DNA of 64,000 nt, from assembly GCA_002213445.1 (NCBI GenBank), contig NJIE01000023.1, forward strand, positions 142,540-206,539, read 5' to 3'. The notes under the pieces were generated by a model, which saw nothing but the letters and a program-made list of their open reading frames with translations, was not told the DNA's origin and did not search any database. Every line of letters begins with the position of its first letter. Within the stretch, counting starts at the first letter, position 1. Source of the stretch: Xenophilus sp. AP218F (lineage in GTDB: Bacteria > Pseudomonadota > Gammaproteobacteria > Burkholderiales > Chromobacteriaceae). Of the stretch, positions 43,843 to 52,531 are shown piece after piece. The position numbers were made by a program, and so were the translations under genes.

Positions 43843-43867
43843 AATCCGCTTACACCGCGGTTACACG
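43843..43867. repeat. Imperfect direct repeat near right island end
   Basis: The partner of 40212-40236 with the same orientation and 21 of 25 matching positions. It lies 54 bp inside the right att repeat. Confidence 0.6.
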
Positions 43868-43879
43868 GTCCGGAAAAGC

Positions 43880-43907
43880 AAAAAGGCCAACTTCGAAAAG
43901 TTGGCCT
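43880..43907 (-). terminator. Terminator of tRNA-fMet supplied by the island
   Basis: On the minus strand, AGGCCAACTT-TTCG-AAGTTGGCCT is followed by five T, 17 nt after the tRNA CCA end. It lies inside the island, so the element brought a replacement terminator for the tRNA gene it split from its own. Confidence 0.85.
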
Positions 43908-43921
43908 AAGTGCTTGCTTTA

Positions 43922-44000
<79 letters not shown>

Positions 44001-44038
44001 TCAGTGATCTGTCTGCTGTGTGTCGTGCAGAGGAGCGA

Positions 44039-44067
44039 ACTATACCGCCATGCAGGGATAGCGTCAA
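44039..44067 (-). promoter_or_regulatory. Promoter of tRNA-fMet
   Basis: On the minus strand: -35 TTGACG, 17-nt spacer, -10 TATAGT, placing transcription start about 30 nt before the tRNA 5' end. Confidence 0.85.
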
Positions 44068-44118
44068 GACCTTTTGCAAAGAAAACTGAAAAGCAGGCTG
44101 ACGCCCAGTTCATACTCC

Positions 44119-44383
44119 TTAACATATGCCGGCCTTGCACACATAAGCCATCAATAAACCCGCGCTACATTAGCACTGTGGTCAACGCGGAAGCGAAAGC
44201 CGAAGCGTCTGGCGCGACAGGATGGTCTGCCAATCATCCCGCCTCGCCGGAATCGACCTTGTGCATTTTGACGGGTGTTGCCGCCTGCTAGCGACTGCCA
44301 GCGCGAACAGGCGCCAGGCGATACCTGTTCTCCTAAGTGTTCATCACGGAACTTCGGGCCGCCTTGCGCGGCCCATTTTTTTT
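44119..44383 (+). ncRNA. Candidate small RNA ending at a strong terminator
   Basis: A plus-strand terminator at 44356-44383 (GGGCCGC-CTTGC-GCGGCCC then eight T) has no plus-strand gene before it: the tRNA and the next protein gene are on the minus strand. A possible promoter (TTAACA, 17 nt, CATAAG) lies at 44119-44147. The region between has several inverted repeats but no match to a known RNA family that I recognise. The 3' end is well supported; the 5' end is a guess. Confidence 0.35.
44356..44383 (+). terminator. Strong orphan terminator
   Basis: A 7-bp GC stem with a 5-nt loop and an eight-T run on the plus strand. On the minus strand there is no T run after the stem, so it does not serve the gene ending at 44382. 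Confidence 0.8.
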
Positions 44384-45011
44384 ATCCGGCCAGCGCCAGC
44401 GCCCGCCCCATGCGCTTGCGGCACAGCCAGGTCAGGCCGAACAGCGCCGCCATCATGCCATAGCTGACCAACGGCGAGAGCAGCAAAAAGCGCTCAACCG
44501 GCAAGCGCCAGGCCATCGCCGCGCGCAGCGCGGTTTCCAGCACCAGCCCCGCCCCCCACAACACCGTCAAGCGGCGCATGCCGGCGCGAAAAGGCGCTTG
44601 CTCCCACAGGCGCTCGCAACGCGCCGCGCCGCTCTCGCCTTCTCTTTGCATCGTGGCGCGCGCCAGATAAAACAGGATGGGGCGCGGAAACAGCAAGGAC
44701 AACAAAAACGCCGCGCCCACCGCGCCGGAAAGCAGCGACTCGCGCATCAGCAGCATGCGGGCGTCGCCGCCCAGCAGCATGACCAGCAAGGACAAGGCGA
44801 TGCCCAGCAGCACCAGCAGGCTGATGGCGTCCAACCGGCGAAAGCGCAGCAACTCCCAGGCGCTCCACAGCACCGGCGGCAAAGCCGAGAAGAGCAAGCC
44901 GGCCGTCTCGCCCCACTGAGGCGCGGCGTAGCGGTAGCACAACCAGGGCAGCAGGAAATTCACCGCCACCTCAAGCAACAGCGACATTCTGCGAGACATG
45001 GACCATTCCAT
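44382..45011 (-). CDS. VC0807-like integral membrane protein
   Basis: A 209-residue protein with about six hydrophobic segments. It contains LLFSALPPVLWSAWELLRFRRLDAIS near residue 38-60 and LLFPRPILFYLARATM near 105, resembling the VC0807 family of uncharacterised inner-membrane proteins. Two starts are possible (45011 and 44999); neither has a strong ribosome site. The function is unknown. Confidence 0.7.
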   Translation of the reverse strand: MEWSMSRRMSLLLEVAVNFLLPWLCYRYAAPQWGETAGLLFSALPPVLWSAWELLRFRRLDAISLLVLLGIALSLLVMLLGGDARMLLMRESLLSGAVGAAFLLSLLFPRPILFYLARATMQREGESGAARCERLWEQAPFRAGMRRLTVLWGAGLVLETALRAAMAWRLPVERFLLLSPLVSYGMMAALFGLTWLCRKRMGRALALAG

Positions 45012-45065
45012 CGTGGACAAAAGATGAATCTGTGGAAAAAACGGCGCGGCGTCAACCGCAACGAC

Positions 45066-45092
45066 AAAGCCCCGCGATGATCGCGGGGCTTT
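45066..45092. terminator. Terminator downstream of the 61-residue gene
   Basis: AAAGCCCCGCGA-TGA-TCGCGGGGCTTT is a 12-bp perfect stem. It ends transcription of the gene at 45137-45322 on the minus strand and can work in both directions. Confidence 0.75.
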
Positions 45093-45136
45093 TGCGAAAC
45101 ATCCGGCGGCGTGAGATCGCCGGACGGGAATGAGGG

Positions 45137-45322
45137 TCAAGCGGCGGCCTGGATGAAGCCATTGGCCGGATACATGGCGCTGGCCAGGCCAAGCGCGGAT
45201 TTGAACGTCACTTCAAACATCTTGCCAACCTGTCGGATGCTAACCACTTCGTAATGGACAACGCTGCCGCTGTCTTTATGCTCGAAAACCTTGTAGCCAG
45301 GTTTCAGTTGGGAGATTCTCAT
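45137..45322 (-). CDS. Small hypothetical protein, beta-rich
   Basis: A 61-residue protein starting MRISQLKPGYKVFEHKD, preceded by GGAAATAAG. It has alternating hydrophobic strands (VVHYEVVSIRQVG, MFEVTFKS) suggesting a small barrel (SH3 or KOW-like), and no signal peptide or cysteine. I do not recognise the family. It has its own terminator downstream and a terminator-like hairpin upstream at 45471, so it looks like a single-gene transcription unit. Confidence 0.6.
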   Translation of the reverse strand: MRISQLKPGYKVFEHKDSGSVVHYEVVSIRQVGKMFEVTFKSALGLASAMYPANGFIQAAA

Positions 45323-45470
45323 ATCTTATTTCCTTTTTCTTTTTTTCAATTTCTAGGGGTGTGGCGTTGTTAGGTATTATCACATCAAGAAAAGTTCCAC
45401 CAGCACAGTTTATTGCCATGCCAACGATAACTGTCCAAGATGACTGCCGCGTGACAGCGAACGGATAACA

Positions 45471-45510
45471 AAAGCCCCAGCTACCAATATGGCCGCCGGG
45501 GCTTTGTTTT
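45471..45510. terminator. Terminator-like hairpin upstream of the 61-residue gene
   Basis: AAAGCCCC pairs with GGGGCTTT across a 19-nt loop, with T-rich sequence following on the plus strand (TTTGTTTT) and TTTTGTTA on the minus. It separates metG (ending at 45621) from the small gene on the same strand. The rest of 45323-45620 shows nothing further. Confidence 0.6.
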
Positions 45511-45620
45511 CCAAGCGTCATCCGCCGCGTCGGTATTTTCGCTTACCGACCGCGCGACGCTGATTATGCGCCGGCCCGACGCCGCGAAGTTTGCCGCGCG
45601 TCAAGCCGGAGCGAGGCGAA

Positions 45621-47681
45621 TCAACCGATGCGCATGCCCGCTTTCACGCCCGCATCCACGTCCAGCAGGAACAGGCCTTCGCTGTCGTCCACGCCGGAGG
45701 CGCACACGATCATGCCTTGCGACACGCCGAAGCGCATCTTGCGCTCGGCCAGGTTGGCGACCACGATCACGTGGCGGCCCACCAGCTTTTCCGGCTCCTG
45801 GTAGGCCTTGCGGATGCCGGAGAAGATGTTGCGGGTTTCAAAGCCGAGATCCACCTTGAACTGCAACAGTTTGTCCGAGCCTTCGACGAAGTTGCACTCC
45901 AGCACCTTGCCGACGCGCAGGTCCACCTTGGCGAAGTCGTCGATCTTGATGGTTTCGGCCAGCGGTTCGTGAGCGGCGGCGGCCGGGGCGTCTTGGGTAG
46001 CTTGCATATTCTGTTTGTTCGCTTCTATCAGTTTGTCGATCAGGACCGGGTCGATGCGCTGCATCAGGTGCTGGTAGGCGTTGATCTTCTTGCCCAGCAG
46101 CAGGGTTTGCGCGTCGCTCCAGGCGAGCGGTGCCACGGCGAGGAAGCTTTCCACGCCCTCGGCCAGCTTGGGCAATACCGGCTTCAGGTAGATGGTCAGC
46201 AGGCGGAAGGCGTTGATCAGCACGGTGCAGACTTCCTGCAGGCGCGCGTCCTGGCCTTCCTGCTTGGCCAGCTCCCATGGCTTGTTGGCGTCCACGTAGC
46301 CGTTCACCACGTCGGCCAGCGCCATCACGTCGCGCAGCGCGCGGGCGTATTCGCGCGCCTCGAAGGCGGCGGCCAGCTCGTCGGCGGCGGCTTGCAGCTT
46401 GGCCAGGATGTCGGTGTCCGCCACGCTGGCGGCGAGCATGCCGTCAAAGCGCTTGGCGATGAAGCCGGCGGAGCGGCTGGCGATGTTGACGAACTTGCCC
46501 ACCAGGTCGGAATTCACCCGCGCCACGAAGTCGCTGAGGTTGAGGTCGATATCCTCGATGCGGCTGTTGAGCTTGGCGGCGATGTAGTAGCGCATCCACT
46601 CCGGGTTCAGGCCGCAGTCCAGATAGCTCCGGGCCTGGATGAAGGTGCCGCGCGACTTGGACATCTTCTGGCCGTCCACGGTCAGGAAACCGTGGGCGAA
46701 CACGCCGGTGGGCGCGCGCAGGCCGGAGTAGTTCAGCATCGCCGGCCAGAACAGGGCATGGAAGTAGAGGATGTCCTTGCCGATGAAGTGGTACATCTCG
46801 GTCTTGGAGTCCTTGCCGAACCAGTCGTCAAAGTTGAGGCCAGTGCGGTCGCACAGGTTCTTGAAGCTGGCCATGTAGCCGATGGGCGCGTCCAGCCACA
46901 CATAGAAATACTTGCCCGGCGCGTCCGGGATTTCGAAGCCGAAATACGGCGCGTCGCGGCTGATGTCCCAGTCCTGCAGGCCGCCGTCGATCCACTCGTT
47001 CATCTTGTTCAGCGATTCCGGCTGCAGGTGCGGCTGGGCGCTGCCGTCGGCGCGGAGGGTGGAGCCGGAGGTCCAGCCCTTGAGGAAGTCGGCGCACTCG
47101 CCCAGGCGGAAGAAGTAGTGCTCGGAGGTTTTCAGCTCCGGCTTGGCGCCGGATACGGCCGAGTACGGGTTCTTCAGCTCGGTGGGGTTGTAGGTGGCGC
47201 CGCAGACTTCGCAGTTGTCGCCGTACTGATCCTTGGCGGAACACTTCGGACATTCGCCCTTGACGAAGCGGTCCGGCAGGAACATCTGCTTTTCCGGGTC
47301 GTACAATTGCTCGATGGTGCGCACGGCGATCTTGTCGTCGGCGCGCAGCGCCTTGTACACCTGCTCCGCCAGCGCCTTGTTTTCCGGGCTGTTGGTGCTG
47401 TAGTAATTGTCGTAGCCGATGCCGAAGCCGCTGAAGTCGTACAGGTGCTCGGCCTTGACGCGTTCGATCAGTTGCTCCGGGGTGATGCCCTGCTTCTCGG
47501 CGGCCAGCATGATGGGCGCGCCGTGGGTGTCGTCGGCGCAGACGTAATAGCACTCGTGGCCGCGCATCTTCTGGAAGCGCACCCAGATGTCGGTCTGGAT
47601 ATGTTCGAGCATATGGCCGAGGTGAATCGCGCCATTGGCGTAGGGCAATGCGCTGGTCACCAGAATCTTGCGTTGGGTCAT
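45621..47681 (-). CDS. metG: Methionyl-tRNA synthetase
   Basis: A 686-residue class I synthetase. The HIGH-type motif [14 protein letters not shown] lies near residue 12-25. The zinc knuckle has [18 protein letters not shown] near 145, KMSKSRG is near 338, and a C-terminal tRNA-binding/dimer domain ([17 protein letters not shown]) starts near 582. Length and domain order match E. coli MetG. The ATG at 47681 is chosen at the homology start. By coincidence it lies close to the initiator tRNA it charges. Confidence 0.96.
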   Translation of the reverse strand: MTQRKILVTSALPYANGAIHLGHMLEHIQTDIWVRFQKMRGHECYYVCADDTHGAPIMLAAEKQGITPEQLIERVKAEHLYDFSGFGIGYDNYYSTNSPENKALAEQVYKALRADDKIAVRTIEQLYDPEKQMFLPDRFVKGECPKCSAKDQYGDNCEVCGATYNPTELKNPYSAVSGAKPELKTSEHYFFRLGECADFLKGWTSGSTLRADGSAQPHLQPESLNKMNEWIDGGLQDWDISRDAPYFGFEIPDAPGKYFYVWLDAPIGYMASFKNLCDRTGLNFDDWFGKDSKTEMYHFIGKDILYFHALFWPAMLNYSGLRAPTGVFAHGFLTVDGQKMSKSRGTFIQARSYLDCGLNPEWMRYYIAAKLNSRIEDIDLNLSDFVARVNSDLVGKFVNIASRSAGFIAKRFDGMLAASVADTDILAKLQAAADELAAAFEAREYARALRDVMALADVVNGYVDANKPWELAKQEGQDARLQEVCTVLINAFRLLTIYLKPVLPKLAEGVESFLAVAPLAWSDAQTLLLGKKINAYQHLMQRIDPVLIDKLIEANKQNMQATQDAPAAAAHEPLAETIKIDDFAKVDLRVGKVLECNFVEGSDKLLQFKVDLGFETRNIFSGIRKAYQEPEKLVGRHVIVVANLAERKMRFGVSQGMIVCASGVDDSEGLFLLDVDAGVKAGMRIG

Positions 47682-47837
47682 GTTGGGGACATCCGTGGTA
47701 AGCAATCTCAAGCGGTCGATTATAGAGGCAGAGCCCCAGCCGGTCACGGTGCAATATCGACGCGCCGCGGCGGCCAAGACAAACGGCCCGGCTGGCGTGA
47801 GCGCAACCGGGCCGTCGGAGCCGTCTTCAGGCATGAA

Positions 47838-49103
47838 TCAGGCGCCCTGGCTGGCCAGCTCGCCCTCGGCGACGGCCGGCTTGGGCTCCGCGCGCTCGGC
47901 CATGGCCATGCTCACCGTGCGGCGGGCGACAAAGACGTAACTGAGCGAGAACAGCACCGCCAGCACGGCGTAAGCCAGCAGGCCGCCGGCCTGGTACACC
48001 TGGCGGAACAGCTCGATGCCCAGCGCGTAGCCGGCCATCGACAGCATGCTCATGCTGGCGGAGATGGTGCCGCGGCCGGCCACGTCGCAGGACATCAGCG
48101 CGAAGCGGTACAGCACGCCGAAGGCCAGGCCTTCGCCGAAGGCCATCAGGCTCATGCCGGCCACCATCCAGTATTGCGGAGCGGAGGACAGAATCACGCC
48201 GCCCAGCATCAGCATCAGGCCGCCGACGATGGGCCACATGCCCACCAGCGCGGAGCGGCCCAGCGGCCAGCGGTCGGCCAGCACCGCCAGGGCCAGGTTG
48301 CCGGCGATCAGGCCGCCGAACACCGGAATCTGCATCAGGCCGTACTCGATGGAGCTCATGCCCAGATCGCGCACCAGCAGCACCGGCGACAGCGCGATCC
48401 AGCCCATCAACGGCAGCGCCAACAGCGGAATGCACAGCGCCGACAACACGAAGCGGCGATGGCTGAACACCTTGATGTAATCGCGGCCCATCTGCGACAG
48501 CGGCAGCTTTTCATGGCTGGGCTTGACCGTTTCCGGCATCTTCAGGTACAGGCCGACCAGCGCCAGCGCCGAGATGAAGGCGATGAACAGGAAGCCGCTG
48601 CGCCACGGCGCGAACTCGATCAGCGCCGCGCCGGCCAGCGGGCCGACCAGCGGCGCGATCAGCGCCACGTTGGCCATCAGCGCGCTGACCTTGACGGCGG
48701 CCTTCTCCTCGAAGGCCTCCTGCAGCGAGGCGTAACCGACGGCGTTGATGAAGCACAGGCCGACGCCCTGCATCACGCGCAAGGCGATGAAGGCTTCGAT
48801 CGAGCTGACCAGATAAGTGGCGAGGCAGGTCAGAATGAAGTAGGCGACGCCGACCAGCAGCACCGGACGGCGGCCGATGCGGTCGGACAGCGGGCCGGTC
48901 AGCCACGGCAGCAGCGCGCCGCCGGCGAGGAAGGCGGTCATCGCGGCGGGCGTCCAGGAGGCCTCCACCAGAAATTCGCGGGTAACAGCGAGCATGGCCG
49001 GCTGCACCATGTCGTTGCAGATGTAGACGGCGAATTCGAACAGAACCAGGGCCAGCGGGAACAGCAGGTTGGAACGGGTAAGCTTAGCGTGTAGGTGAGA
49101 CAT
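47838..49103 (-). CDS. mdfA: MFS multidrug exporter, MdfA type
   Basis: A 421-residue, 12-helix transporter. LFEFAVYICNDMVQPAM near residue 22 carries the acidic residue typical of MdfA helix 1. The motif WLTGPLSDRIGRRPVLL lies near 66 and FINAVGYASLQEAFEEK near 118. It exports drugs, and in E. coli also cations in exchange for protons. The ATG at 49103 follows GGAG in the leader. It is divergent from the cystine transporter. Confidence 0.88.
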   Translation of the reverse strand: MSHLHAKLTRSNLLFPLALVLFEFAVYICNDMVQPAMLAVTREFLVEASWTPAAMTAFLAGGALLPWLTGPLSDRIGRRPVLLVGVAYFILTCLATYLVSSIEAFIALRVMQGVGLCFINAVGYASLQEAFEEKAAVKVSALMANVALIAPLVGPLAGAALIEFAPWRSGFLFIAFISALALVGLYLKMPETVKPSHEKLPLSQMGRDYIKVFSHRRFVLSALCIPLLALPLMGWIALSPVLLVRDLGMSSIEYGLMQIPVFGGLIAGNLALAVLADRWPLGRSALVGMWPIVGGLMLMLGGVILSSAPQYWMVAGMSLMAFGEGLAFGVLYRFALMSCDVAGRGTISASMSMLSMAGYALGIELFRQVYQAGGLLAYAVLAVLFSLSYVFVARRTVSMAMAERAEPKPAVAEGELASQGA

Positions 49104-49536
49104 GGAGGGTACGACAGCCTTTCTGACCAAAGAGCACCCCGGCCGCAAGCGCCGAGAAAAAACGCAAGAGGATAACACTAGCCGGCTTTCCTGGCAAAAA
49201 ATCCGCGCACAAGCGCAATAAAAACAGCCACTTGCCAGCCTTTCGCCGCGCGAGACCGCCCGCCCGGGGCCGCGCGCCGGCGCCGGATATAGCCCCATCG
49301 GCTTTGTTTAAAAGGAAAAAATATAAAAACGCCGCCGATTTCTTGGAATAATGTCGCCAATATCCAGGCCGTTCCCAGCTGTTTCCGCGCTTCTCGCCTT
49401 TTGTAATCCGGTTTTTACAATTGTCACGCCGCCAAAGCTGATTTTCCGCAAGCGACCGGCATCGCCCGTCATTTATGGTAAGAGCCCGCTCGCATTCTTG
49501 TCGGTCTGGAACCACCATTCGCCACAAGGGGGACTC
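49104..49536. other. Divergent intergenic region mdfA / cystine transporter
   Basis: No gene. An A-rich patch at 49312-49330 and T-rich words near 49420 suggest promoter DNA, but I see no convincing paired -35/-10 elements, riboswitch or repeat. Confidence 0.5.
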
Positions 49537-50931
49537 ATGACGATCGCCGTCATCATCAATCTAGCCATCGCCGCCCTGCTGCTTGCCCTGCTCTGGCTGC
49601 AGCAGCAAAAGCACAGCTCGTTCACCACCCGCGTCTTCACCGGCCTCGGCCTCGGCGTCGCCTTCGGCGCGGCGCTGCAGCTGTTCTACGGCGCGGGCGC
49701 GCCCAGCATCGCCGCCAGCATGGACGTGCTGGACATCGTCGGCAGCGGCTACGTCAAACTGCTGCAGATGATCGTGATCCCCTTGATCATGGTGTCCCTG
49801 ATCTCCGCCATCATCAAACTGGAAGGCGGCGGCTCGCTGGGCAAGATCAGCGCCTCCACGCTGGCGGTGCTGCTGTTCACCACCATGCTGGCGGCCGGCG
49901 CCGGCATCCTGATGGCCAACCTGTTCGGCCTGTCGGCGCAAGGCCTGGTGGCCGGCAGCGCCGAGCTGGCCCAGGGCGAGAAGCTGCTGGAAAAAGCCGG
50001 CACCGCCACCTCGCTGACCTTCGGCAAGATGGTGCTGGACTTCCTGCCGGCCAACCCCTTCCTGGACATGACCGGCGCGCGCAAGACCTCCACCATCGCG
50101 GTGGTGATCTTCTCGGTGATGGTGGGTCTCTCCGCCACCGGCGTCGCTCGCAAGCAGCCGGAGCTGTTCGCCAGCTTCAAGCGCTTCATCGAAGTGGCCC
50201 AGGCCATCGTGATGCGCATGGTCACCCTGGTGCTGCGCCTCACCCCCTACGGCGTGTTCGCGCTGATGACCAAGGTGGTGTCCGGCTCCAGCTGGGCCGA
50301 TATCGTCAACCTGATCAACTTCGTGCTGGCCTCTTACGGCGCCATCATCCTGATGTTCGCCGTCCATCTGCTGCTGGTGGGCCTTGCCGGCGTCAACCCG
50401 CTGCGCTGGGCCAAAAAAGCCTTCCCGGTGCTGGCCTTCGCCTTCACCTCGCGCACCAGCGCCGGCTCCATCCCGATGAACGTGGCCACCCAGACCAAGC
50501 TGCTCGGCATTCCCGCCGGCATCGCCAACTTCGCGGCGTCCTTCGGCGCCACCATCGGCCAGAACGGTTGCGCCGGCATCTACCCGGCGATGCTGGCGGT
50601 GATGATCGCCCCGACCGTGGGCGTCAACCCGATGGCCCCGTCCTTCATCATTCCGCTGATCGCCATCATCACCATCAGCTCCTTCGGCGTGGCCGGCGTC
50701 GGCGGCGGGGCCACCTTCGCCGCGCTGATCGTGCTGTCGGCGCTGGACTTCCCGGTGGCGCTGGCCGGCCTGCTGATTTCGATCGAACCGTTGATCGACA
50801 TGGGCCGCACCGCGCTCAACGTCAGCGGCTCGCTCACCGCCGGCACGCTCACCAGCCGCCTGCTGGGCCAGACCGACATGGCGGTGTTCAACAGCGACCA
50901 CGCCGTCAACCTGGACGAAGAAATGGCCTGA
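49537..50931 (+). CDS. tcyP: L-cystine:cation symporter TcyP
   Basis: A 464-residue DAACS-family transporter with an N-terminal helix before the core. AGAGIL helices, FTSRTSAGSIPMNV near residue 306 (re-entrant hairpin), FGATIGQNGCAGIYPAM near 334 and the second hairpin FGVAGVGGGATFAA match TcyP/YdjN cystine carriers rather than glutamate carriers. GGGGGACTC precedes the ATG. It is followed by a CoA-disulfide-reductase-like gene, which could reduce imported disulfides. Confidence 0.88.
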   Translation: MTIAVIINLAIAALLLALLWLQQQKHSSFTTRVFTGLGLGVAFGAALQLFYGAGAPSIAASMDVLDIVGSGYVKLLQMIVIPLIMVSLISAIIKLEGGGSLGKISASTLAVLLFTTMLAAGAGILMANLFGLSAQGLVAGSAELAQGEKLLEKAGTATSLTFGKMVLDFLPANPFLDMTGARKTSTIAVVIFSVMVGLSATGVARKQPELFASFKRFIEVAQAIVMRMVTLVLRLTPYGVFALMTKVVSGSSWADIVNLINFVLASYGAIILMFAVHLLLVGLAGVNPLRWAKKAFPVLAFAFTSRTSAGSIPMNVATQTKLLGIPAGIANFAASFGATIGQNGCAGIYPAMLAVMIAPTVGVNPMAPSFIIPLIAIITISSFGVAGVGGGATFAALIVLSALDFPVALAGLLISIEPLIDMGRTALNVSGSLTAGTLTSRLLGQTDMAVFNSDHAVNLDEEMA

Positions 50932-50945
50932 TCGCCCGCCGCAAG

Positions 50946-50971
50946 GAACGCCGCCGCCCGGCGGCGTTCTT
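50946..50971 (+). terminator. Hairpin between tcyP and the flavoprotein gene
   Basis: GAACGCCGCCG pairs with CGGCGGCGTTC across two bases, with only a short T tract. It may reduce rather than stop readthrough. Confidence 0.5.
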
Positions 50972-51040
50972 ACAGGTAAACCAGCCCCATCGTTCCGTCG
51001 CCGGCCCTCGCGCCGGCGCGCCCCATTCAGGAGCATAAAG

Positions 51041-52375
51041 ATGAAGATCGTGATCATCGGCGCGGAAGCCGCCGGCATGAGCGCGGCGGCCAAGGCGCGC
51101 CGCGCGGCCCCGGACGCCGAAATCGACGTATATGAAATGTCGCGGGTGATTTCCTTCGGCGCGTGCGGCCTGCCCTATTTCGTCGGCGGCGAATTCGACA
51201 ACCCCGACTACATGGCCGAACTCAGCGTCGAGGACTTCGCCCGACGCGATATCCGCGTCCATACCGGCCACCAGGCGCTCAGCCTCGATCCGGTCGCCAA
51301 GCGGGTGCAGGTGCGCGACCTCGCCAGCGGCGAAATCCACGTCGCCGCTTACGACAAGCTGATGATCGCCACCGGCGCCAGCGAACTGCGTCCCCCGCTG
51401 CCGGGGCTGACGCTGGGCAATGTGTTCACGCTGCGCACCATGGCCGACGGCCTGGCGCTGCGGGAGGCCGCCCGCAACCCGGCGGTGCGCAACGTCGCCA
51501 TCATCGGCGCCGGCTTCATCGGACTGGAGCTGGCCGAAGCCATGGTCAAGCTGGGCAAGCAGGTCCGCCTGATCCAGCTGGCAGACCGGGTGATGCCGGA
51601 CGCCTTCGACCCGGAAATCACCAGCCTGATGGAAGACGAGCTGCGCCTGCACGGCGTCGCCGTCCATCTGTCCGAATCGGTCGGCGCGCTGCAGGGCAAG
51701 CACGCGGTGGAGCGCGTCGTCACCCAGCGCGGCGAATACGATTGCGAGCTGGCGGTATTGTGCGTCGGCGTGCGGCCCAACACCGCCTTCCTCGACGATA
51801 CCGGCATCCAGCGGCTGGCCAACGGGGCCATCGTGGTCAACGCTTACGGCGAAACCAGCCTGCCCGACGTTTACGCAGCCGGCGATTGCGCCACCGCCCC
51901 GCACCAGCTGACCGGCCAGCCGACATACGCGCCGCTGGCCACCACCGCCAACAAGCTTGGCCGGCTGGTTGGCGAAAACATGGCCGGCGGCCGCCAGGCC
52001 TATCCCGGCACCCTGGCATCGGCCGCGGTGCGGGTGCTGGGCCTGGAAGCCGGCCGCGCCGGCCTGGGCGAAGCGCAGGCGCGCGCCGCCGGTTTCGACT
52101 GCCGGACCGTGATGGTGAAGGACAAGAACCACACCAACTACGTGCCGGGCCAGACCGAAATCCACGTCAAACTGGTATACGAAGCCGACAGCCTGCGCCT
52201 GCTGGGCGCGCAGATGATAGGCAAGAGCGGCGCGGTGCACCGCATCGACGCGCTGGCGGTGGCCATCGCCAGCGGCCTCTCCGCCCGCGAGCTGGGCATG
52301 CTGGACTTCTGCTACGCGCCGCCCTTCTCCCGCACCTGGGACGTGATGAACGTGGCCGGCAACGTGGCCAAATGA
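51041..52375 (+). CDS. CoA-disulfide reductase-like FAD/NAD(P) oxidoreductase
   Basis: A 444-residue flavoprotein with the FAD motif IIGAEAAGMSAA at residues 5-16 and the active-site Cys in SFGACGLPYFVGG near residue 43, as in CoA-disulfide reductase and NADH oxidase. The NAD(P) motif NVAIIGAGFIGLELAEAM lies near 152, and the second FAD block DVYAAGDCAT near 276. A single active-site Cys rather than CxxxxC separates it from glutathione reductase. No C-terminal rhodanese domain is present. It may use CoA or small disulfides, or reduce O2. Confidence 0.85.
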   Translation: MKIVIIGAEAAGMSAAAKARRAAPDAEIDVYEMSRVISFGACGLPYFVGGEFDNPDYMAELSVEDFARRDIRVHTGHQALSLDPVAKRVQVRDLASGEIHVAAYDKLMIATGASELRPPLPGLTLGNVFTLRTMADGLALREAARNPAVRNVAIIGAGFIGLELAEAMVKLGKQVRLIQLADRVMPDAFDPEITSLMEDELRLHGVAVHLSESVGALQGKHAVERVVTQRGEYDCELAVLCVGVRPNTAFLDDTGIQRLANGAIVVNAYGETSLPDVYAAGDCATAPHQLTGQPTYAPLATTANKLGRLVGENMAGGRQAYPGTLASAAVRVLGLEAGRAGLGEAQARAAGFDCRTVMVKDKNHTNYVPGQTEIHVKLVYEADSLRLLGAQMIGKSGAVHRIDALAVAIASGLSARELGMLDFCYAPPFSRTWDVMNVAGNVAK

Positions 52376-52531
52376 TCGCTACCGCGCCGGCGGCTCTTTT
52401 TCCGGCGCCTGGCTGTCCCTGCCGCCAAGTTGGAGTAAACTTGGCGGCAGCCTAGATTCAACGGACCGCCACCCTTCATGTTCTCCAAGCTCACCCGCTT
52501 GTTCCAGTCCACACCGGGAACCGAAAACACC

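Noticed and set aside
44119..44383. 6S RNA, 4.5S RNA or tmRNA
   Set aside because: I compared remembered conserved cores of these RNAs and saw no convincing match, so only an unclassified candidate is reported.
45276..45521. 81-codon minus-strand frame upstream of the small gene
   Set aside because: It crosses a terminator-like hairpin and the start of the 61-residue gene, and shows no protein-like pattern.
45591..49094. Open plus-strand frame of over 1100 codons
   Set aside because: It is the GC-driven antisense shadow of metG and mdfA; its composition is rich in His, Gln, Arg and Gly, with no domain.
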